Below, piece after piece: positions 1-8,073 of a stretch of 64,000 nucleotides of DNA (position 1 is the first letter of the stretch; each line of letters opens with the position of its first letter). Source of the stretch: Symbiodinium natans (Eukaryota > Sar > Dinophyceae > Suessiales > Symbiodiniaceae). Below the pieces are notes generated by a model. The model was not told the DNA's origin. It saw only the letters and a program-made list of their open reading frames with translations, and searched no databases. The position numbers and the translations under genes were made by a program. The stretch lies in the NCBI GenBank assembly GCA_905221605.1, contig CAJNDS010002424.1, positions 598,709 through 662,708 on the forward strand, given 5' to 3'.

Positions 1-2283
1 CCTTGTGGTCCGGAAGTGGCTTGGGTGTGCAGTGCAGCATGGCCCTTGTTCCGGGACGCGATCGGGTGATCACGGCATGCCATGGGCTACCCCAGAATTT
101 TGATGACAGCCTCGTTTGGGAAGCCTCAGGTTGCGTAGGGCTGCAGCCTAGGCCTAGACACCTTCATGAGTTTGTGAGGCTCTGGTCCATGGCCTCCACC
201 AAGCTGTGGCGATGCACATTGCAGTTGGCACAGGTGCTTTCTGTGTTCAAGGAGCTCACAAAAGCCAGGGACCCCTTGAAGCTGCAAGGACGAACGACCG
301 GAATTTGATAGGCTTCATAATGCAAGTTCGAGGACCTGCGAGGCAACTCACTTGTCGATGTTTTCGTAGGTCCCAGCTCAGCACAGAGCACCTTGCGCCG
401 GATGAACGCATGCCGCGCCCAGAATCCGAAGCGGCGAGATTGTCTCATCAACCCTGCAGGCTGCAGCCTGCGAAGACCGGCCCACCAGAGACGTCTCAGT
501 GGCTGATGCGCCGCATGAGCCTGCACGGCGCACGGGACTCAGGGGATTCGAAGGTGGAGGGGTGCACCGGAACCAGAGGACACTGCAAAGGACACAAAGC
601 CAGGCTTCCACAAGGATGCCAATGCCGCCCGGGCCGCAGCGCTAGGGTGGAGGGCAGTGAGGGCAATGGGACAATGGGCACAGCAGGCGCTTGGCATCGG
701 GGAACAACAGCCTGGCGGGTGGGGCGTGTGTGGCGTGTGTGGCGGGCCTGGCGTGCGTGGCGGGTGTCACATATACGTCTGCACAACAAGTAGGGGGAGG
801 GCCACTGAAGAGCCCCTCACATCTCTCACCGCAGCGCTCACAAGCTGGCTACGGACGCATGCTTCAGGTACTCCGGAGTGGCGAAGCTAGTGTCTTACCA
901 TCAAGCGCCCGCTGACGCTTAAGCTAAGCAGGTACCAGAGAGGGCCCCCTTTTTTGAGGCTTCAAGAGGGGGATGAAGGGGCTCCCAAAGGCCACTAAAC
1001 CCCCAAGCCACTACCAGCGCTCAGAGCTGGGGAATCTGTTGAAGCCCTCAGGTCTCCAACGCAAGGCACTTGCGATGAAGGAGTCACAAAACTTTTCAAA
1101 ACCTCAGCAGCTACCACACATTTTGCCCCAAAAACAGCTTTCCTATATAACTCGTTCTCAAATGTCTGCGAGCTCTGGGCAAAGATGCTGGCGGCTCTGG
1201 CAAACCAGAGCCCACTGAGCAAATGGCCGAAGGAAGTAGCGCAGGGCGGGCTAAGGACACATCGAAGCTCCCAGAAAACCCCCGTCCGCCGTGATCTCAG
1301 GAGCATCCCAACAAGAAACTGTGTGGGGCAAAGGCAAGGCTGGAACGCCAAGAGGTCCCGCTCTTGATTTCACTTCAGGCTTTTCCATCAGTTTTGGCCC
1401 TCGGGCCCCCTCAACCTCCTAGGCTAGGCTGGCATGAAGTTCAGCCTTGCCTTCGTGATCAACTTGTGGGACAAGGCCTCAAGAGTTGCGGGTTGCTCAG
1501 TCCCACGGCATGATGCGAACTTGGACGTTGCAATGAGTGCGGCACATGACTCTCTCAGTAGAAAGTCTTGCCCGTGCACTGGTGGCATAGGGCAGATGTC
1601 GCGGATGCTTGGACCGTGGCGAGTGCCTGTGACCTCACGACAAGGCATGGCAATCCTGCAGCGGGCCCAGAGCCACAAACTGTGAGCTTGTGCCCAGAGA
1701 GCGCCAACCATGCCCTGCTTTTGCTGGCCCAAGCAACTTGGGCGCTGGCGAAAGGTTCGGCCTCACCTGTCATGAACAAAGCCATGCCGCGATGCCGAAG
1801 ATCAAGGCTCTTCAAAGCCAAGCCGTCGAGCGATATGGCGCTGCCGCAACATCAGCGTGCCAAGGCTCAAACAACGGCAAGATGCCAACGGTGCCAACAA
1901 GTCCTTGCAAAAAGCGCTGCCACTTCGTCGAAGTCCTTCATGTCTGCGCCCAGCCATCATGAACAAAAGCCTTGCGAAGATCCTACATGAAAGAGCTCTA
2001 CCATCAAAATGCACGGGCACAGCATGTCAAGATATGTCAAGGCTACGTCTGCGGATGTCGGAGATGGTTGGACGATGGTGCGGTAAAGGCTCGTATCGAA
2101 AATGCCAATCAACACACCGGACAGTTCCCTGCGAGCAAAAACGCTTGAATGTTTTGCACGCATCAACTTGAAGAATGGCACCGACCGATTCAATTCATGC
2201 CATGTGTGCTAGCCAGACAAGCCTTGATTGAAACATCACGCTCGGTGCCCGAACCAGCAATCAAATAGCACCGGAACAAAAAC
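1..2283. other. No supported gene
   Basis: I see no recognisable protein, RNA gene or long repeat here. Open frames exist on both strands but overlap each other and have low-complexity or random-looking composition. A short GTGTGGCG-type simple repeat lies near 715-770. The stretch ends at the telomere-like block. Confidence 0.5.
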
Positions 2284-2350
2284 TTTAGGGTTTAGGGTTT
2301 AGGGTTTAGGGTTTAGGGTTTAGGGTTTAGGGTTTAGGGTTTAGGGTTTA
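2284..2350 (+). repeat. Interstitial telomeric repeat (TTTAGGG)n
   Basis: About 9.5 perfect copies of TTTAGGG read rightwards on the + strand. TTTAGGG is the telomere repeat of plants and many algae, including dinoflagellates. Non-telomeric sequence continues for more than 60 kb to the right, so this is internal to the sequence as given, not a chromosome end. Confidence 0.95.
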
Positions 2351-2433
2351 CTAACCCAAAGTTGCTCAAGAAGTGCTTGGCTTGTCTGACGGTTCACAAA
2401 TGGAGGGGGCGGAAGTCTTCCACAAAACTTAGC

Positions 2434-2650
2434 TTTAGGCTTTAGGCTTTAGGCTTTAGGCTTTAGGCTTTAGGCTTTAGGTTTTAGGCTTTAGGCTTTA
2501 GGCTTTAGGCTTTAGGCTTTAGGCTTTAGGCTTTAGGCTTTAGGCTTTAGGCTTTAGGCTTTAGGCTTTAGGCTTTATGCTTTAGGCTTTAGGCTTTAGG
2601 CTTTAGGCTTTAGGCTTTAGGCTTTAGGCTTTAGGCTTTAGGCTTTAGGC
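2434..2650 (+). repeat. Homogeneous variant telomere-like array (TTTAGGC)n
   Basis: About 31 copies of the one-base variant TTTAGGC in perfect 7-bp phase, with only two visible deviant units (GTTTTAGGC and TTTATGC). The same variant in nearly every unit indicates local amplification rather than scattered mutation of TTTAGGG. Confidence 0.95.
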
Positions 2651-2779
2651 TTTAGGGTTTAGGGTTTAGGGTTTACGGTTTAGGGTTTAGGGTTTAGGGT
2701 TTCGGGTTTCGGGTTTCGGGTTTCGGGTTTCGGGTTTCGGGTTTCGGGTTTAGGGTTTAGGGTTTAGGGCCTAGGGTTT
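2651..2779 (+). repeat. Mixed TTTAGGG / TTTCGGG telomere-like array
   Basis: TTTAGGG units (one TTTACGG) run to about 2699, then seven consecutive TTTCGGG units to about 2748, then TTTAGGG again, degenerating at about 2770. Together with the preceding TTTAGGC block this makes three homogeneous variant blocks in the same 7-bp register. Confidence 0.93.
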
Positions 2780-2921
2780 TTTAATCCGAAGTATGCATCA
2801 ACTAAGTTGACCAACTAAGTTGACCCCACTTATGGCCAAGCAGGCATAAGCTACAACGTCAAGTGAAATCGGCTCTTCACCTCCCCCACAGCAGATCTCC
2901 CAATGGCAACAAACCTCACCG

Positions 2922-2980
2922 CCCTAAACCCTAAACCCTAAACCCTAAACCCTAAACCCTAAACCCTAAACCCTAAACCC
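2922..2980 (-). repeat. Inverted telomeric repeat (CCCTAAA)n
   Basis: About 8 copies of CCCTAAA on the + strand, that is TTTAGGG reading leftwards. It faces the rightward arrays across about 140 bp of non-telomeric sequence (2780-2921), giving a head-to-head arrangement like that left by a telomere fusion. Confidence 0.93.
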
Positions 2981-3640
2981 TGAACCTCAAGAGCAAATGA
3001 CGCAGCACGAGGATGGGCAAGAAAAGGGCAGATCATGTGGCAATCCAAGTGCCTGTATGATGACACGATGTTGGCCCTTTCACTCAGTCTGCAAGCAAGA
3101 TTACCGGACCCGTTCTTTGGTGGCATGTGCACTTCGTATACATGTGCCTGCTGATGCCAAGCGAGCGTCGCGACGGCAAACATGGCTGAGTCAAATGCTT
3201 GCAAAACAGTGTCTCATCCACTCGAACGATATGCGGAACAACAAACTCGTCAAGCACAACAGCCTGCTGAGGGGGGGGGTGGTGCATAGTTTCATCATCA
3301 TGATTTGGGGTTTGGGGTTTAGGTTTGGGATATGGGGGTATGGGGGCCTTTTCGGACCCATCTTCATTGCGAGGGCTCAACAACCCCTGAAGCCTTCAGC
3401 TGGCTCCGCCCAAGAATGAAGCCCCAAATCTGTCCCCTTTTCATCGAAGCTTTTTGTGAGGAGGGTCTTGTGCTCCATGGAGCTGCAGTCCTCGAGCAAC
3501 TGTGCTGCGACCGCTCCCATCCGGTGTCGAGAGGTCCACTGGTTTTTATCCGGTGGCAGACTAGTTGCTGTATGTGCCCAAGCTCAATGGAGAGTAGCTC
3601 CAATTTACCAAGCGCCCACCCCTTGCCATCGGCGTACAGG
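2981..3640. other. No supported gene
   Basis: No gene recognised. A degenerate G/T-rich run at 3302-3345 (TTTGGGG, TTTAGG and ATGGGGG units) looks like further decayed telomere-like sequence. Confidence 0.5.
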
Positions 3641-4360
3641 TCAGCGGCATCTGTATTGGATGATACACTCTGGGTACGCCTGATATTTTTCGAAGATAAC
3701 ATACTCCTCATGCGCTTGCTGCCCGTTGTGGTGGCCAGGCATTGGGCCTGGCTTCGCCACCACTGTGTCCACGCAACGTGGAATGCCAGGATGCTTCGGA
3801 GGGATCTTCCGATCTTTGTCCACTGCTTCAGCAAACGCCACATCGCCAAGTATCACTCGACTGAGCAAGATCGTGTGCAAGCTGCTCTTCTTCGTGGTGC
3901 ACTGATGGCTCTTGCAGGCTTGGCTTGCAAAATAGGTTCCCTGCCCATAATAACCAGGCTTGCTCAGACGAAAGTCGAAGCCTCCAACAGCAATTTGCAC
4001 AGCAGACTCATAGTCGGTACCATGGAAGAGCATGCACTTGGCAACGCTGCTATCAAGATGACCGCACTCTGCAGGCAGGTTGTCTGAAATCTGCGTGGAA
4101 AGTTGGCTGCTACCTGCCGCTATGTTAAACCAGGAAAGGTCAGACTTGACTTGCTCCAAGTGGGCTTGATACTTTGTCCACAAAGGAAAATTCTCCACTC
4201 GAAGCACGCGAGCAATCTCCACACCTGACTTGAAGGCACTCTCCCCATGATGCTGGAACTGGTGGGCGATGCTGCCCTGCAGGAGTTCAGTCAACCTTGC
4301 AAGAACCTGCTTGTCAAGCAAGTCCACAGCGTAATCCATCAGTGGCTTCAGACTGGACAT
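3641..4360 (-). CDS. PARP-type ADP-ribosyltransferase catalytic domain protein
   Basis: A 239-residue protein on the minus strand. The C-terminal half is a PARP catalytic domain, which transfers ADP-ribose from NAD+ to protein or nucleic acid. Visible landmarks are FHGTD at residues 112-116 (catalytic His113), YYGQGTYFAS at 137-146 (Tyr143), and HEEYVIFEKYQAYPE at 217-231 (Glu219 in the usual position of the PARP glutamate, just before the Y-V-I-F strand). The H-Y-E triad is complete, so activity is plausible. Residues 1-100 are helical with no recognised domain. An in-frame TGA lies 18 bases upstream of ATG 4360, so this is either the start or the beginning of a 3' exon after an AG acceptor. 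The polypeptide ends six residues after the last catalytic strand. Whether it makes chains or single ADP-ribose units cannot be told. Confidence 0.85.
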   Translation of the reverse strand: MSSLKPLMDYAVDLLDKQVLARLTELLQGSIAHQFQHHGESAFKSGVEIARVLRVENFPLWTKYQAHLEQVKSDLSWFNIAAGSSQLSTQISDNLPAECGHLDSSVAKCMLFHGTDYESAVQIAVGGFDFRLSKPGYYGQGTYFASQACKSHQCTTKKSSLHTILLSRVILGDVAFAEAVDKDRKIPPKHPGIPRCVDTVVAKPGPMPGHHNGQQAHEEYVIFEKYQAYPECIIQYRCR

Positions 4361-4726
4361 GTCAAGTGATGGCTGTCACGATGATTGTCGGATTGCTGTT
4401 TGATTGCCAGGAGCTACTTGACGCGAGAAGACTTGAATTACCGGCTTCAATGCAAGCCCAATACCCTTCAGATATATTTTTGTGGTCCTTCGTATTCTTC
4501 GCCCACTATCTGAATGCGCAAGTGGCGTGTCAATGTTCTGCCGCAAGTTCCGCATAGATGTAGGCTTCACCACTGATGCTCCACCAAACCGGCGCCCCAT
4601 CGATGTTGCATACCTGGACTGGGCGACTTCCCCGTGGACAATCTCGTTAGAACAGGCGCCCACGTCCAGTTTAAGGCGGGGAAAGAGATGGAAAACAAGG
4701 CGGACACTGTCTGGTGAAGCCTAAAC
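4361..4726. other. No supported gene
   Basis: Short open frames occur on both strands but none has a recognisable motif. This could contain an upstream exon of the minus-strand PARP gene or of the plus-strand zinc finger; neither can be shown. Confidence 0.35.
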
Positions 4727-4951
4727 CAGGAAGGCCGCTTCTACAACTTTGGCAGCTGGAAATGCTTCTTTTGCGAAGCGGTGAACCCGGCCAACAGTGG
4801 CAATTGTCTTGCCTGCCACAAGAGCGGCCCGAACAAAGGCGCTCCGTGCGATGGTCGTTGGACCACGGGGATCGAACAGTGGCGGGGCAATGGCGCAGCA
4901 GATTCTCTAAAGAGAACTACTGGCGCAATAAAAGCGGACGGACGCCGCTAG
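4727..4951 (+). CDS. RanBP2-type zinc finger exon (partial gene)
   Basis: Reading from the CAG at 4727 gives an open frame of 74 codons that starts QEGRFYNFGSWKCFFCEAVN and ends at TAG 4949-4951. It contains one RanBP2/NZF-type zinc finger: W-K-C-x2-C-x10-C-x2-C, with the characteristic Trp before the first Cys and Asn after the second pair (CEAVNPANSGNCLACHK). Such fingers bind single-stranded RNA or ubiquitin. No ATG precedes it in frame (TGA at 4715-4717), and CAG|GAAGGC fits a splice acceptor, so this looks like an internal or terminal exon. A coding-like stretch continues in another frame from 4953 (FDKELAKHLQAIEDARVLN). That suggests an intron boundary or a frame change at about 4950. 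Confidence 0.55.
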   Translation, partial: QEGRFYNFGSWKCFFCEAVNPANSGNCLACHKSGPNKGAPCDGRWTTGIEQWRGNGAADSLKRTTGAIKADGRR

Positions 4952-5107
4952 ATTGCTTTTTGACAAGGAGCTGGCAAAGCACCTCCAAGCAATCGAAGAT
5001 GCGCGGGTTCTTAACACCAGAAGTCACGCAAGCTGTACAAGCCCCACCTTTGCTGAAATCCACAAAGGACTTGTGCAAGTCAGCACTTCTCTCACATGGA
5101 AGGCTAC

Positions 5108-5455
5108 TCAATCAGGCCCGCTTTCAAGCACCACTTTACACCGAAACCTCTTGCAAGAAAATCGATGTGGCTGATGTAAGATTTCGAACAACTTGCCTGT
5201 AACTTGGAGACGCCTTTGCAGCTCAAGCTTGTCCTGCTTCAAGACATCGCATTGTTTCGACAGCTCCGTGCACCTTCAGGTCATGTGCTGGTTCTCAACA
5301 GCGCACGCAGCAAGTTCAGCCGCAAGCTCTTTGTTCTCTTTTACTAAGCGCTTGTGCTCCTCCTTCACAATGCGATCGACCTCCACTTTCATCTTGATGC
5401 CCATCTCTTCCCACAAAGCATGGAAGCCAGAATTAGCCAACGCGGTGGAGGTTGC
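5108..5455 (-). pseudogene. Coiled-coil protein fragment with in-frame TGA
   Basis: On the minus strand from 5455 an uninterrupted frame encodes a charged, heptad-rich helix. From ATG 5404 it begins MGIKMKVEVDRIVKEEHKRL and continues with KENKELAAELAACAVENQHM. It is interrupted by TGA at 5278-5276 and resumes in the same frame as CTELSKQCDVLKQDKLELQR before a terminal TGA at 5110-5108. A single CGA-to-TGA change would account for the internal stop. A run of 14 T on the + strand (5456-5469) lies directly upstream of the coding segment and may hide a frame shift. No family can be named; a structural or scaffolding coiled coil is all that can be said. Confidence 0.5.
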
Positions 5456-5896
5456 TTTTTTTTTTTTTTGGACTGACGCCTCTTTACTACATCAGTAGCA
5501 CAGTAGGCCGGTCTTGTTGGGCTCGACGTAAAGGGTGAAACAAAGTCAGCGCACACAATCCGCCAGACACACCAAGCAACCACCAAGCAAACAAACACCA
5601 AACAAACAAAGCGAGCAATCGCGCTGAACTACTAGATACCCCACGGACTCAGTACTCGAAGTCGTCAATGAAGTCCCGGTTCACAAGGAAGCACAGAGCT
5701 TGTGGGGGAATCGCAATTGCGACATTGCCAGATTCTCAAAACCACCATCATGTAGCCACTGGTGCGACAGCGGTTATTCAAACCGAGGTCATCAGAAGAG
5801 GTTCGGATCACGTACTCGTTGTCAAGGACAGACAGCCGACACTCAATGGCGAAAGGATGTTGCAAGTCAGACTCCCTAGGGGGGATGAAAGATGTG

Positions 5897-6248
5897 CATA
5901 TGCCCCATGGTGGTCAGCCAGTGGGGACTTAACAGCAAGAACAATCAAGGCAAGACCGGCCCAGGGCACTCCATGGTGGTCAGCCAGTGGAGTAGCTCCG
6001 AGCTCTGGGTGCTCCATTCACATTGGCGTACAAGTGCCCACCCAGAGAGGTGTCCGCACCCGGCACAGGGGGCATATGCCCCATGGAGGTCAGCCAGTGG
6101 GGACTTGACAGCAAGAACAATCAAAGCAGGACCGGCCCAGGGCACTCCATGGCGGTCAGCCAGTGGAGTAGCTCCGACCACAGGGTTCTCCAGTCAACCT
6201 GGCGCACAAGTGCCCACCCAGAGAGGTGCCCGCGCACGGCCAGAGGGG
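5897..6248. repeat. Tandem duplication, two 176-bp units
   Basis: Two adjacent units begin at 5897 and 6073 with CATATGCCCCATGG. Both contain GGTCAGCCAGTGG twice and end with the AAGTGCCCACCCAGAGAGGTG segment. A third, partial and more diverged copy lies at about 6972-7078. They are part of the decayed paralogue cluster. Confidence 0.85.
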
Positions 6249-6434
6249 GGGCGAGAGTAGCTACAGCTACCGATTCCACGGGGAGAGTCCACAGCGAGTT
6301 ACCAAACCCTTACGCCACAGGGTTTATAATGACAACGAGGAACCTCCCAGTCCAGGCATCTCACACAAGGCCACGCAACCTTGGCGCTGGCCTGCGCGTC
6401 GGCACACATCAGGTCCCTCCAAACCCAAACCCGC

Positions 6435-6720
6435 GAGGTACGTCGGTAAGGAGATGGGAGGGCTCACATCACATTGGTGCCGAAGTGCAAGGATCTCCAT
6501 GGTATTGCTACTTTGATCCAATCAGAGCCTTCAGGTAACATCCATGCGGGCGGGGAGCCCACTTGCCCTGCCGCAGGCCAAGCTCAGACGAGGGTGACCC
6601 TCTAGAGTCTCAAGAGGGCCAGGTTGTTCTACAAGTGGGGAATGGCTCCCTGCCAAGTCAGCGGGTGCATAATCTCCACGTAGAAGTGTCCACAGCCAGC
6701 GCGCCGAACTGCTAGGTCAC
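6435..6720 (-). pseudogene. Decayed paralogue copy (CGHFY / SPPAW segment)
   Basis: Aligns by eye with 18327-18590 over about 260 bp. Shared landmarks on the + strand are AGGAGATG...GGGCTC...CATCAC, the GCGGGCGG(G/T)GAGCC segment and TCTCCACGTAGAA(G/A)TGTCCACA. Stop codons interrupt the minus-strand frame, so it is a relic. Confidence 0.55.
6453..6470. promoter_or_regulatory. Palindrome copy 1 (one arm mismatch)
   Basis: GATGGGAGGGCTCACATC: the same 18-bp inverted repeat as the other three copies, with one arm mismatch. Function unknown; it could be a protein-binding operator or a hairpin. Confidence 0.4.
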
Positions 6721-7319
6721 CCTGTGCACTCAGTACTCGAAATCGTCGAAGAGGCCGGGAGCACACATGTAGCACCGAGTGCGCAGGTGCGTCGCAAAAG
6801 GCGACGTTGCCAGATTCACAAAACCACCATCATGCAGCCACCGATGCGACTACATTCAGCACCAGCCAAGGCCGTTCACGAGAAGGTTCACAAGTCCGCC
6901 ATCACAGGTGGGGCATAGTCGTGCCTTGGCACGGGACGTTGCAGGTGTCAACCTTCTTGATCCGAAGTAGAAAGTTGCCCCATGGTGGTCAGCCAGTGGG
7001 GACTTAACGGCAAGAGCAAAGGGTAGGACCAGCCCAGAGCACTCCATGGTGGTCAGCCAGTGGAGCCTCTCCGAGCACAAGGCGCAAGGTGCTTTTGACT
7101 CACAAGAGTCTCGTCCGACGGCCAAAGCAGGCTTGACTGCTTCGTTCCAGTCAGAGCCATCAGGTAAACCCAAGCAGGCGGGGACCCCACCTGCCCCGCA
7201 GGAAGCGGGAGAGTCCCCCAGTCGAAACTTCGCACTCAAGGCCAAGAAAATATCACCTTGGCCGGTGAGGGTTGAGGGTTCAATAACCAGAATCAGACCC
7301 TCCATGCCCAAACCGACAG

Positions 7320-7745
7320 ACGTCGGCGAGGAGATGTGAGGGCTCACATCACGCTTGGCCACCTACCGAGGGGGAGGTAGTCATGTATGGCTGCTTTGAC
7401 GCAAGCAGAGATATACACCCAAGCAGGTAGGGAACCCCGCAGCAACCCAAGCACAGGCGAGAGTGGCTCTCGTGAAGGCCAGGTTGTCCACAGGTGCTCG
7501 ATGGCAATTGCCAGGGAAGTGGGAACCTTATCTCCGCGTAGAAGTGTCCACAGCCCAGAAGCAGCATCCCCTAGCTGGTCTCTCCCAATTGGCATGACGC
7601 CGTTGTACGACACGGGGGTGTCACCGTCCAGACGAGAGATGGTCAACACTCAAGTCCGAGGGGTTCACACACGGTCGTAGCACATAGAAGCGGGCAACCT
7701 GCCCACCTAGAGGGGGCAGAGGAAAGGAAGATTGGCCGTTTTACC
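7320..7745 (-). pseudogene. Decayed paralogue copy (longest of the cluster)
   Basis: Aligns by eye with about 18335-18840. It carries the GATGTGAGGGCTCACATC palindrome, the CGCGTAGAAGTGTCCACAGCC segment, and at 7650-7730 the counterpart of the W-x-G-C-P...EPLGLE coding segment. Frames differ along its length, so no intact product is expected. Confidence 0.55.
7333..7350. promoter_or_regulatory. Palindrome copy 2 (perfect)
   Basis: GATGTGAGGGCTCACATC: perfect 8-bp arms around a central GG. Confidence 0.45.
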
Positions 7746-7986
7746 GATGACAAAGCTGGAACATCCAGGCAGGACCGGTCCAGGGTAGTCCGTGGCAGAT
7801 GGCCAGTGGAGCAACCACGAAAGAAAGGCCCCCCGTTCCCACAGGCACACCGCGGGGCCGACCCAGAAGGGTGTTCGCAGCTGCAAGCTGTAAGCACACC
7901 AAAGACAAGCACGATCCAATCCGTGGCGAGAGGGTTGCCAAACCCAGAGTATCCCGAGGTAGTCTTGCGGCATGTAGCGGTGAGGA

Positions 7987-8004
7987 GATGTGAGGGCTCA
8001 CATC
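7987..8004. promoter_or_regulatory. Palindrome copy 3 (perfect)
   Basis: GATGTGAGGGCTCACATC, identical to the copy at 7333. It lies 70 bp beyond the stop codon of the minus-strand gene that ends at 8074. Confidence 0.45.
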
Positions 8005-8073
8005 ACGCTAGGCAGCATGCCATGAAAGGACTCAATGGTGCGTTCGCATGACGTCAGTAGGAGCCCTCACTGT

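Larger units (their letters stand above)
5640..8010 (-). pseudogene. Cluster of tandem decayed paralogues of the gene at 17902-18891
   Basis: This 2.4 kb consists of diverged repeated segments whose minus-strand translations recur. The recurring pieces are an R/C-D-V-S-P-x-I-S-x-P-T motif (four sites with the 18341 copy included), an AGQxGSPPAWxLP[DE]G motif, a CGHFY motif and an LTTMECPGPVLP motif. The same pieces, in the same order, form the better-preserved gene at 18891-17902. 5650-5770 and 6730-6850 are also homologous (GTACTCGAA, then ACCACCATCATG). Frames are interrupted by stops and shifts, so no intact protein remains. The cluster lies directly downstream of the gene block at 8074-17378, while the fuller paralogue lies directly upstream of it. 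Confidence 0.6.

Noticed and set aside
2284-2980. True chromosome end
   Set aside because: More than 60 kb of other sequence follows and the arrays face each other, so they are internal as assembled.
3332-4087. 251-codon plus-strand frame opposite the PARP gene
   Set aside because: It is the antisense of a clear PARP catalytic domain, and its own translation has no domain.
5456-5469. T14 run as a retroposon poly(A) tail
   Set aside because: It lies on the coding (upstream) side of the coiled-coil segment in the wrong place for a tail of that transcript, and no target duplication is visible.
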